A stretch of 9,154 bases of DNA, from assembly GCA_018971455.1 (NCBI GenBank), contig JAGXAV010000049.1, positions 1 through 9,154 on the forward strand, written 5' to 3'. The translations under genes and the position numbers were made by a program. The notes under the pieces were generated by a model. The model ran no database searches, was not told the origin of the DNA, and saw nothing but the letters and a program-made list of their open reading frames with translations. How positions within the stretch are numbered: the stretch's first letter is position 1; each line of letters begins with the position of its first letter. The DNA comes from Rhodospirillales bacterium (GTDB taxonomy: Bacteria > Pseudomonadota > Alphaproteobacteria > Acetobacterales > Acetobacteraceae). Of the stretch, positions 1 to 6,224 are shown piece after piece.

Positions 1-512
1 TCCAGCACGAGTTCCTTTTGCGACGTGACATTCGCCAGCAGGTCGCCGACGCCGCGCAGCCGGCTCGGCCGGTAATCGGCGCGGAACGTCGCGGCCGGGG
101 CGGGGGGCGGGTCTCCGGCCTCGGTCGGGCGGCCCTCGGCCAGCCATTTCGGCAGCCCGCCATCGAGCACGGCGGCGCGGTCATGGCCGAACACGCCCAT
201 CATCCACCAGCCGCGCGCGGCGGTGGACAGGCCCTTCTGGTCGTAGAAGACGACGAAGCTGTCATTGCCGATGCCCAGCGCACCCACCAGCTTCTCGAAC
301 CGGCCGGGGCTGGGCACCATGTGCGGCAGCGTCGTGTCGGGGTCGGCGATGACGTCGATGTCGAAGAAGCGGGCGCCGGGGATGTGGGCGCGGCGGAACT
401 CGACCAGACCGTTCTTGGGTTCGTTGGGCAGGTACATGGTGTTGTCGAACACCAGCACTTGGTCGCGATGGGCGGCGAGCCAGTCGGTGCTGACCAGCTT
501 GGTGTTGTCCAC
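1..512 (-). CDS. sseA: 3-mercaptopyruvate sulfurtransferase, SseA-like (partial, N-terminal 170 codons)
   Basis: This is the N-terminal half of a two-domain rhodanese-family enzyme. The family transfers sulfur from 3-mercaptopyruvate (or thiosulfate) to a thiol acceptor, usually in the cytoplasm. Seen here: a complete first rhodanese domain with HIPGARFFDID (residues 43-53), LPHMVPSP (62-69), a FYD strand end (89-91), ARGWWM (99-104) and LDGGLPKW (116-123), all in the order found in E. coli SseA. The first domain of this family is catalytically inactive. The reactive cysteine loop lies in the second domain, beyond the left edge, so activity cannot be judged. The start is a GTG at 512-510 with a GGAGG at 522-518, 5 nt upstream. 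The gene is last in a same-strand run after alaX, whose stop is 26 nt upstream. Thiosulfate sulfurtransferase is the alternative name; the LPHMVP-type motif favours the mercaptopyruvate group. Confidence 0.88.
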   Translation of the reverse strand, partial: MDNTKLVSTDWLAAHRDQVLVFDNTMYLPNEPKNGLVEFRRAHIPGARFFDIDVIADPDTTLPHMVPSPGRFEKLVGALGIGNDSFVVFYDQKGLSTAARGWWMMGVFGHDRAAVLDGGLPKWLAEGRPTEAGDPPPAPAATFRADYRPSRLRGVGDLLANVTSQKELVL

Positions 513-517
513 TCTGT

Positions 518-547
518 CCTCCGTCAGGCCGGCCTCCGTCAGGCCGG
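518..547. repeat. perfect 15-bp tandem duplication at the alaX/sseA junction
   Basis: CCTCCGTCAGGCCGG occurs twice head to tail, at 518-532 and 533-547. On the minus strand each copy carries a TGA in the alaX frame followed by CGGAGG. The alaX stop (541-539) lies in the first copy read, and the functional sseA Shine-Dalgarno (522-518) lies in the second. The copy junction makes the perfect palindrome AGGCCGGCCT at 526-535. Removing one copy would leave alaX ending at the same residue and bring the sseA start about 15 nt closer to the alaX stop. This looks like a recent slippage duplication. Confidence 0.95.
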
Positions 548-1252
548 GGTAATCGTGATGCGGCGGTTCTGCCGCCCCTTGTTCTCGATCTTGAGCACGG
601 CGACGCGGCCGATTTCGGCGGTGTTGGCGACATGGGTGCCGCCGCAGGGTTGCAGGTCGACCGGCCGGTCCGCCGTGCCGATGCGCACCAGGCGCAGCCG
701 GCCGGAGCCGCGGGGCGGCTGGACGGAGAGGGTGCGCACCAGCTCGGGGTTGGTGTCGAGCACGGCGGCGTCGACCCATTCATGGGCAACCGGGTGGGCG
801 CCGGCGATCAGCGCGTTGAGGCGTTCCTCCAGCAATTCCCTGGCCGGCGGCTCGGGCAGGTCGAAATCGAGCCGCGAGCGGTCCGCGCCGACCTGCCCGC
901 CGGTGACCGAGGCGCCCGGCAGGGCGGCGCAGAGCAGGTGCATCGCCGTGTGCATGCGCATAAGCGCCTGCCGGCGCGGCCAGTCGAGCGCGAGGCGCAG
1001 CTCCGCACCGGGGGCCGGCAGGGCGGCGCCTTGGGCCGGGATGTGCAGGATGGTCTCGCCCTCGCCCTTGACGGTGTCCACGATGGCGAGCTCGCCGCCT
1101 TCCCAGGCGAGCGTGCCGACATCGCCGGGCTGGCCGCCGGAGCGGGCGTAGAAGATGGTGCGGTCGAGCACGATGCCGGCGGCATCGGCGGCGAGCACGG
1201 TGGCGGTGGCGGTCGCCCGCGCGGAGTCTTCGAGGAAGAGGCGTTCGGTCAT
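539..1252 (-). CDS. alaX: alanyl-tRNA editing protein, AlaX type with glycine-rich motif
   Basis: A free-standing relative of the alanyl-tRNA synthetase editing domain, 237 aa. The family hydrolyses mischarged Ser-tRNA(Ala), and sometimes Gly-tRNA(Ala), in trans in the cytoplasm. Seen here: an N-terminal beta-barrel part with SGGQPGD at residues 38-44, the glycine-rich signature of the longer AlaX forms; the first zinc-site motif HTAMH (H101, H105); and the second, CGGTH (C203, H207). All four zinc ligands are intact. The C-terminal tail of synthetase-like extensions is absent, so this is the medium-size form. The ATG at 1252-1250 is chosen because MTERLFLEDS is the usual N-terminus. The frame stays open upstream to 1528, but that stretch lies inside the beta-helix gene and looks unconstrained. 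No clear Shine-Dalgarno precedes the ATG. It lies 43 nt after the beta-helix stop and just before sseA, probably in one operon. Confidence 0.93.
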   Translation of the reverse strand: MTERLFLEDSARATATATVLAADAAGIVLDRTIFYARSGGQPGDVGTLAWEGGELAIVDTVKGEGETILHIPAQGAALPAPGAELRLALDWPRRQALMRMHTAMHLLCAALPGASVTGGQVGADRSRLDFDLPEPPARELLEERLNALIAGAHPVAHEWVDAAVLDTNPELVRTLSVQPPRGSGRLRLVRIGTADRPVDLQPCGGTHVANTAEIGRVAVLKIENKGRQNRRITITPA

Positions 1253-1295
1253 GGGCGGAGGATAGGCGGATACGGGCGCGCGGGAAACCCGGGCC

Positions 1296-2762
1296 TCAGC
1301 GCGTGCAGGCGGAGAAATCCTCGAAGGCGCCAGGGCGCGGGTCGGGCGGGCGGGTGGCGCCGCACAGATCGGGGGCGCTGCCCTCGGTCGGGCCGCGGGG
1401 CGGCGGGTCGCGCCAGCGCAGGTCGAGCCGCTCGGCATCCATGAAGCGGCGGCGGACCGGGTGCCAGCCGACGAACAGGCCCAGCAGCGGCGATGTCTCG
1501 TTGCGCTGCGCGTCCACCACGCCGCCATCGCGCGAGCGGATGATGCCGTCCACCAGATTGTCGTGGATATGGGCCGATGATTCGATGAAGCGCACGTCGA
1601 TGCCGACGGTATCGAGCAGCGTGTTGTGGGTGATGAACGAATTGGCGGCGCGGTTCAGGTAGATGCCGACATCGCTGCAGAAGGCGATCAGGTTGTCGCG
1701 CATCACGCTGCCGTGCTGCTCGATGCCGGAGCGGTCGCCGTGGCGGAAGATGGTCGCCCCGGTGCCGCCGCCGCCGAAGGACAGGCCGATCTGCTGGCCG
1801 CCGGGGCTGGGGAGGTTGCCCGAGCAGAGCACGATGTTGCGGGCGAACTCATTGCCGCTGCCGCCTCCCTTGACGAAGGCGCCGTAGGAGACGCTGTTGC
1901 CCTCGGTCTTGGTGAAGTCGGCGATCAGGTTGTCGGCGATGCGCCAGTGCGAGGCCTGCACGAGGTCGATCGGCGTCACCGGGTTGGCGGTGTTGCGCGG
2001 GCGGGTGTCGATCAGCGTGTTGCCGATGATGGTCCCGTCATCAGGGATCTGATCGCCTTCGGCGTTGATCTTGATCTGGGCGTTGAAATCCTCGAGCAGA
2101 TTGTTGCGGATGACGATGTGCCGGGCGCCGCTGACGACCTGGAAGGCGTGCTCGCAATCGCTGTCGTCGCCGCATTTGCCGCGAATGACCAGGTTCTCGA
2201 TGTGCCAGTAGGGGGCGGTCGGCTTGAAGGCGACGACGGTGTCCGATTCGAGGATGACGTCGCCGAGCCGGGGAGCCCGCAGGGTGATCGGCGCCGCCGC
2301 GGTGCCGGCGGCGGTGAGACCGATCGAGGGATAGCTGATGCGGTAGGTGCCGGGCAGCAGCTCGATGATGTCGCCGGGGCTTGCCGATTGCAGTGCCGCG
2401 CGCAGTTCCCCCACCGAGCCGATGAGGTGAGTCTGCGCCCCGGCGGGCGGTGGCGGCGTCGAGCGGGCGGGTGAGGCGCCCCACCAGACCGGCAGGCGCG
2501 GGCCGGGCGGCGGGGCCAGCCCGTCGGCGGCGATCAGGGCGCCGCTGACCAGCCCCGCGGTGACCGTGATCGCGCTGCGGTGGCCGGAGGCCCGCCGGAC
2601 GATGTAGGGCGCCAGCTCGCGCGGGGTCCGCCCGACCCGCTCGATGCCGTAGAGGAGGGCCGCGCCGGCCAGCACGCCGGCCAGCATGACGAGCGCGAGC
2701 GACCCGACGAGCCGGCGGCGCCGGCCGGATTGCCGCGCGGCCGTGGGCTTTTGCTGCCGCAT
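1296..2762 (-). CDS. membrane-anchored right-handed parallel beta-helix protein
   Basis: A 488-aa protein of unknown substrate. Seen here: a basic N-terminus (GRRRRL, 13-18), a hydrophobic segment at about 18-40 that could be a signal anchor, and a second weaker hydrophobic stretch at 64-83. A proline-rich linker (84-108) leads into the beta-helix domain, which opens with SVGELRAALQSASPGDIIEL (116-135) and LPGTY (136-140). Repeated coils of the pattern I-x-x-N-x-L/I follow at about 186-420, for example RNNLLEDF (219-226), ADNLIADF (276-283) and RDNLIAF (355-361). It ends with DLCGAT...GAFEDFSAC (465-486), a closing pattern common in secreted beta-helix proteins. It has six cysteines, which would fit disulfides if exported. 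The opening resembles polysaccharide lyase family 6 (alginate or chondroitin lyases), but I cannot confirm catalytic residues. The ATG follows the aldehyde dehydrogenase stop by 4 nt without a clear Shine-Dalgarno, suggesting translational coupling. Confidence 0.85.
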   Translation of the reverse strand: MRQQKPTAARQSGRRRRLVGSLALVMLAGVLAGAALLYGIERVGRTPRELAPYIVRRASGHRSAITVTAGLVSGALIAADGLAPPPGPRLPVWWGASPARSTPPPPAGAQTHLIGSVGELRAALQSASPGDIIELLPGTYRISYPSIGLTAAGTAAAPITLRAPRLGDVILESDTVVAFKPTAPYWHIENLVIRGKCGDDSDCEHAFQVVSGARHIVIRNNLLEDFNAQIKINAEGDQIPDDGTIIGNTLIDTRPRNTANPVTPIDLVQASHWRIADNLIADFTKTEGNSVSYGAFVKGGGSGNEFARNIVLCSGNLPSPGGQQIGLSFGGGGTGATIFRHGDRSGIEQHGSVMRDNLIAFCSDVGIYLNRAANSFITHNTLLDTVGIDVRFIESSAHIHDNLVDGIIRSRDGGVVDAQRNETSPLLGLFVGWHPVRRRFMDAERLDLRWRDPPPRGPTEGSAPDLCGATRPPDPRPGAFEDFSACTR

Positions 2763-2766
2763 GATC

Positions 2767-4278
2767 TCAGGCGTAGTTCACCATGATCGTCTTCTTATGG
2801 GTGAAATGCTCGAGCATCGCCTCCAGGCTCGCTTCCTTGCCGAGGCCCGAGCTTTTGACGCCGCCATAGGAGAGGTTGGCCTGGACGACGAGGTTCTGGT
2901 TGATCTGGACCAGCCCGGCTTCGAGGCGGTGGGCGAGGCTGAGGCCCTGCTTGAGGTTGTTGGTCCATAGCGAGGCGGCGAGGCCGTACTCGCTGTCATT
3001 GGCTTCGGCCAGCACCGCCTCGGCGTCGTCGAAGGGAAAGACGCAGGTGACCGGGCCGAAGATCTCCTGCTGCACCAGGCGCGAGGAGTTGGGCAGGCCG
3101 GTGAAGATGTGGGGCTGGATGAACAGGCCCTTCTTGAGGCCGGCCTCCGCGGGCAGGCGCGAGCAGGCGCGCCCGCTGGCGCCGGCGGTGGCCTTGCCCT
3201 CCGCGATGAAGGCGGCGACCTTGGCGAATTGCTCGGGGCTGATGATGGTGCCGATATCGGTCGCCTCGTCGAGCGGGTCGCCCATCACCATGGCATCGAC
3301 GCGGGCGGCGAGGGCTTCGACGAAGCGCGCGAAGATCGGCCGCTCGACATAGATCCGGCTGGCCGCAGTGCAGCTCTGGCCCTGGCGGGTGAAGCGCATG
3401 GAGGTGACGGCGCCGGTCACGGTTTTTTCGAAATCGCAATCGGCGAAGACCAGCATGGGCGACTTGCCGCCGAGCTCCAGCGTGACCGGGATGAGCTTGT
3501 CGGCGGCGGCGCGGGCGACGATGCGGCCGACCTCGACGCTGCCGGTGAACGTCACCTTGCGCACGAGCTTGTGGGCGACCAGCGGCGCGCCGCATTCCGG
3601 ACCGTAGCCGGAGAGCATGTTGAAGCAGCCGGGCGGCAGGATGCGGTTCATCAGCTCGCAGATGCGCAGCACGGTGAGCGGCGCCTCCTCGGCCGATTTC
3701 ACCACCACGGTGTTGCCGGCGACCAGGGCGGGGGCGATCTTCAGCGCCATCAGCAGCAGCGGCACGTTCCACGGAATGATGGCGCCGACGACGCCGAGCG
3801 GCTCGCGCACGGTGACGCTCAGCACGTCCGGCGCGAAGGGCACGCTCTCGCCCTTCAGCTCGCTGCCCAGGCCGCCGAAGAATTCCAGAACGTCGGCCAC
3901 CGTGTTGGCCTCGACCCGGCTTTCGGTGCGCAGCGCCTTGCCGGTTTCCAGCGCGATCAGCCGGGCGAGTTCCTCGACATGCGCGCGGATGAGGCCGGCG
4001 CATTGCGCGACCAGCGCGCCGCGCTTGCGGGCCGGCATGCGGGCCCAGGATTTCTGCGCGGCGGCGGCGTTTTGCACCGCAACATCGACATCCGCGGCAT
4101 CGCCCTCCGCGGCGCGGGCGATCTCCTGGCCGGTCGCCGGATTGATCACGGCGAAGCTGGCGCCGGCGACGGGCGGGACGAATCGGCCGCCGATGAAATG
4201 GCGCTGCGCGAGGGCGGTGGCCAGGGCGCGCTCGTCGAGCGTCGGCGCCTCGGGGGTTGCGTGCGGATGGTCGAGCAT
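2767..4278 (-). CDS. NAD(P)-dependent aldehyde dehydrogenase family protein
   Basis: A full-length ALDH-superfamily enzyme, 503 aa, that oxidises an aldehyde to a carboxylate in the cytoplasm. Seen here: PWNVP with Asn171, the cofactor-binding lysine Lys194 in VVVKSAEEAP, FTGS (244-247) of the Rossmann fold, LELGGKSP with the general base Glu268, GQSC with catalytic Cys303, and QEIFGPV with Glu405. All key residues are present. Odd points: KSAEEAP replaces the common KPSE motif, and the stretch before the C-terminal YGGVKSSGLGKE reads NQNLVVQANLS, without the usual P-x-PFGG. These mark a subgroup but not a substrate. The ATG at 4278 has a GGGAGG at 4291-4286, 7 nt upstream. It is the first gene of a four-gene minus-strand run and diverges from a CoA-transferase gene. 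Specific names such as betaine-aldehyde or vanillin dehydrogenase are not justified here. Confidence 0.93.
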   Translation of the reverse strand: MLDHPHATPEAPTLDERALATALAQRHFIGGRFVPPVAGASFAVINPATGQEIARAAEGDAADVDVAVQNAAAAQKSWARMPARKRGALVAQCAGLIRAHVEELARLIALETGKALRTESRVEANTVADVLEFFGGLGSELKGESVPFAPDVLSVTVREPLGVVGAIIPWNVPLLLMALKIAPALVAGNTVVVKSAEEAPLTVLRICELMNRILPPGCFNMLSGYGPECGAPLVAHKLVRKVTFTGSVEVGRIVARAAADKLIPVTLELGGKSPMLVFADCDFEKTVTGAVTSMRFTRQGQSCTAASRIYVERPIFARFVEALAARVDAMVMGDPLDEATDIGTIISPEQFAKVAAFIAEGKATAGASGRACSRLPAEAGLKKGLFIQPHIFTGLPNSSRLVQQEIFGPVTCVFPFDDAEAVLAEANDSEYGLAASLWTNNLKQGLSLAHRLEAGLVQINQNLVVQANLSYGGVKSSGLGKEASLEAMLEHFTHKKTIMVNYA

Positions 4279-4355
4279 GGGTTTGCCTCCCGGTATGGCG
4301 ATCCTGTAAGCGTGGCTGATATGAACGCTGCAACGTGAACGGGCAAGACGAACGA
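4279..4355. promoter_or_regulatory. divergent intergenic region between aldehyde dehydrogenase and CoA-transferase genes
   Basis: This 77-bp gap must hold the start signals of both divergent genes. Seen: the dehydrogenase Shine-Dalgarno GGGAGG at 4291-4286 (minus). A weak minus-strand -35-like TTGCAG (4333-4328) has only poor -10 candidates 18-19 nt on (around 4309-4303). I see no convincing palindrome for a regulator and no good plus-strand promoter. The motif TGAAC recurs at 4322, 4336 and 4357, with no assigned meaning. Confidence 0.35.
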
Positions 4356-5567
4356 ATGAACATGAAGGATGCGACCGGTCCCCTGAAGGGGCTTCGGGTG
4401 CTCGATCTCACCCGCGTACTCGCGGGGCCGACCTGCACGCAGATGCTCGGCGACCTGGGGGCGGAGATCATCAAGATCGAGCGGCCGGGGGCGGGCGACG
4501 ACACCCGCGGCTTCGCGCCGCCGGTCATGCCCGGGACGGAGGAGAGCGCCTATTTCGTCGGCGTCAACCGCAACAAGCGCTCGGTGACGCTGGATATCTC
4601 GGCCAAGGCCGGGCAGGCGATGGTGAAGCGGCTGCTGGCCGATTGCGACATGCTGGTGGAGAATTTCAAGGTCGGCGCGCTGGCCAAGTACGGCCTCGGC
4701 TACGAGCAGCTGCATGCCGAGTTCCCTGCGCTGATCTACTGCTCGATCACCGGCTTCGGGCAGACCGGGCCGTATGCGCCGCGGCCGGGCTATGACAGCC
4801 TGATCCAGGCGATGGGCGGGGTGATGAGCCTGACCGGCGAGCCCGAGGGACAGCCGCAGAAGGTGGGCGTGCCGGTGGCCGATCTGTTCGCCGGGCTGTA
4901 TGGCTGCATCGGCATCCTCGCCGCCCTGCGCCACCGCGACCGGACCGGGGTGGGCCAGCAGGTCGATATCGGCATGCTCGACACCCATGTGGCATGGCTG
5001 GCCAACCAGGGCATGAACTATCTGGCGACCGGCGCCAACCCGCCGCGCCTGGGCAACCAGCACCCCAACATCGTGCCCTACCAGGTGTTCGCCACCGCCG
5101 ACGGGTTCATGGTGCTGTCGATCGGCAATGACCCGACCTTCCAGCGTTTCTGCGAGAATTTCGACATCGCCCACCTGCTGGCCGATGCGCGCTTCGCCAC
5201 CAACGCGGCGCGGGTGGAGAACCGCAAGCTGGTCACCGACACGCTGGCGCCGGTGATCAAGGCGCATCCGACCGCGTGGTGGGTCGGGCGGCTGGAGGCG
5301 CTGAAGATCGGCTGCGGGCCGATCAACACGCTGGAGGAGGTGTTCGCCGACCCGCATGTGCAGGCGCGCGGCATGGTGGTGGAGATGGCCCATTCCAGCG
5401 GCGCCAAGGTGAAGGTGATCGCCAATCCGGTGCGGCTGTCCGAGACGCCGGTGGATTACCGCCTGCCGCCGCCGCTGCTCGGCGAGCATACCGGCGAGAT
5501 CCTGGAGGATCTGCTGGGGGTGAGCGCGCGCGAGATGACGGCGCTGCGCAACAAGAAGGTGATCTGA
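4356..5567 (+). CDS. CaiB/BaiF (class III) CoA-transferase family protein
   Basis: A 403-aa class III CoA-transferase. The family moves CoA between carboxylic acids (formyl-CoA/oxalate, carnitine/crotonobetaine, succinyl-CoA/dicarboxylates) through an aspartyl-CoA intermediate in the cytoplasm. Numbered from this ATG, visible features are GLRVLDLTRVLAGP (12-25), LGDLGAEIIKIERPG (31-45), NRNKRSVTLD (72-81), the SITGFGQTGPYA segment (130-141), and GVPVADLFAG, in which Asp176 is the expected catalytic residue. VDIGMLD (203-209) closes the large domain. Length is normal. An in-frame GTG at 4335 and an ATG at 4362 are alternative starts. The ATG at 4356 gives the usual short leader before PLKGLRV, but no start has a strong Shine-Dalgarno. 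Divergent pairing with an aldehyde dehydrogenase suggests a shared catabolic role, but substrate and CoA donor are unknown. Confidence 0.93.
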   Translation: MNMKDATGPLKGLRVLDLTRVLAGPTCTQMLGDLGAEIIKIERPGAGDDTRGFAPPVMPGTEESAYFVGVNRNKRSVTLDISAKAGQAMVKRLLADCDMLVENFKVGALAKYGLGYEQLHAEFPALIYCSITGFGQTGPYAPRPGYDSLIQAMGGVMSLTGEPEGQPQKVGVPVADLFAGLYGCIGILAALRHRDRTGVGQQVDIGMLDTHVAWLANQGMNYLATGANPPRLGNQHPNIVPYQVFATADGFMVLSIGNDPTFQRFCENFDIAHLLADARFATNAARVENRKLVTDTLAPVIKAHPTAWWVGRLEALKIGCGPINTLEEVFADPHVQARGMVVEMAHSSGAKVKVIANPVRLSETPVDYRLPPPLLGEHTGEILEDLLGVSAREMTALRNKKVI

Positions 5568-5589
5568 GGCAAGGTGATCGGCCGCCCGG

Positions 5590-6048
5590 CTAGCCGTGCG
5601 CCTTGAGGAACCGGCCGAAGGCCAGCAGCGTGGTGTCGGAGACGTGGTGCTCGATGCCCTCGGCGTCCTGCTCGGCGGCTTCGCTGGGCACGCCGACGGC
5701 GCGCAGCAGATCGACCACCAGGCGGTGGCGCGATTTTACGCGAGCGGCCAGGGCCTCGCCGGCCTCGGTGAGGAAGACACCGCGATAGGGGCGGGCGGTG
5801 GCCAGGCCCTCGCGTTTGAGGCGGGCGATGGTCTTGATGGCGGTGGCGTGGGAGACGCCGAGGCGGCGGGCGATATCGGTCGGGCGCGCCTCGCCGCCGC
5901 TGGCCAGCAGGTCGGCGATCAGCTCGGCATAATCCTCCAGCAGGGCCGTCGATTGCGCGGTGCGCGCCTTGCCGAAACGGCGCGCCTGGGTGGGCTCGGC
6001 GGGCAGCTCGGTGGCCGCCGGCCGGCGGGCCGCTCTGGTGGGGGGCAC
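5590..6048 (-). CDS. mntR: manganese-responsive transcriptional regulator MntR (DtxR family)
   Basis: A 152-aa DtxR-family repressor that binds DNA when loaded with Mn(II) and shuts off manganese uptake. Seen here: a basic N-terminal extension (1-35) like that of E. coli MntR; a winged helix-turn-helix at about 36-98 with PTDIARRLGVSHATAIKTI and the wing YRGVFLTEAGE; and a metal-binding dimerisation helix with DAEGIEHHVSDTTL (128-141). By alignment with B. subtilis MntR, the metal ligands correspond to Asp39, Glu42, His108, Glu130, Glu133 and His134, all present. There is no SH3-like third domain, as expected for MntR rather than DtxR/IdeR. The start is a GTG at 6048-6046, preceded by GGAGAGG ending 4 nt upstream. 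The gene diverges from mntH and converges on the CoA-transferase gene with a 22-bp gap. Its TAG stop is at 5592-5590. Confidence 0.93.
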   Translation of the reverse strand: MPPTRAARRPAATELPAEPTQARRFGKARTAQSTALLEDYAELIADLLASGGEARPTDIARRLGVSHATAIKTIARLKREGLATARPYRGVFLTEAGEALAARVKSRHRLVVDLLRAVGVPSEAAEQDAEGIEHHVSDTTLLAFGRFLKAHG

Positions 6049-6148
6049 CCGTCCTCTCCGTGATTGCGGGCCGGACCATGGAGAAAGGTCCCGGCGATTT
6101 CAACTGGCTTCGGGCGGGCTTGACGCGGGGCGCCGGGTGACCACATCC

Positions 6149-6178
6149 TTGGCAACTAAATGTAGCCTAGGCTACACT
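6149..6178 (+). promoter_or_regulatory. predicted sigma70-type promoter of mntH
   Basis: TTGGCA (6149-6154, five of six to TTGACA) is followed after 18 bp by TACACT (6173-6178, four of six to TATAAT). Transcription would start near 6185, about 40 nt before the mntH ATG. The palindrome at 6161-6176 fills the spacer and runs into the -10 box, so a bound repressor would block polymerase. This is motif reading only. Confidence 0.45.
6161..6176. promoter_or_regulatory. MntR operator candidate: perfect 16-bp palindrome
   Basis: TGTAGCCTAGGCTACA is a perfect inverted repeat and extends with one mismatch to 22 bp (6158-6179). It is markedly AT-richer than its surroundings. It sits between the divergent mntR and mntH genes, about 48 bp upstream of the mntH ATG, inside the predicted promoter. 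DtxR-family dimers bind palindromes of this length, and the half-site with GCC/GGC around the dyad resembles known sites of the family. Assignment to MntR is by position; no binding data are visible. Confidence 0.72.
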
Positions 6179-6224
6179 TTGGCGACAAGGGGCAAGACGG
6201 ACAATGCCGTTCGGATGACCGGCC

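Noticed and set aside
632..1444. Long plus-strand open frame opposite alaX and the beta-helix gene
   Set aside because: It is antisense to recognised genes, with an arginine-, glycine- and alanine-rich translation typical of GC-rich shadow frames. Similar long antisense frames at 3109-4338, 4146-5489 and 7669-8829 were rejected for the same reason.
1253..1528. N-terminal extension of the alaX frame into the beta-helix gene
   Set aside because: The extra residues overlap a recognised gene and show no family similarity. MTERLFLEDS at 1252 is the normal AlaX start.
2767..4278. Assigning a specific substrate (betaine aldehyde, vanillin, succinate semialdehyde) to the aldehyde dehydrogenase
   Set aside because: The visible motifs are superfamily-wide and the neighbours do not fix a pathway.
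4321..4338. Five-codon ORF (MNAAT) upstream of the CoA-transferase as a leader peptide
   Set aside because: It is too short, has no regulatory codon run and no Shine-Dalgarno. Its stop overlaps an alternative GTG start, which is likely chance.
6049..6224. yybP-ykoY manganese riboswitch upstream of mntH
   Set aside because: The leader is only about 40 nt after the predicted start, and I see no conserved cross-helix motif. The palindromic operator explains regulation better.
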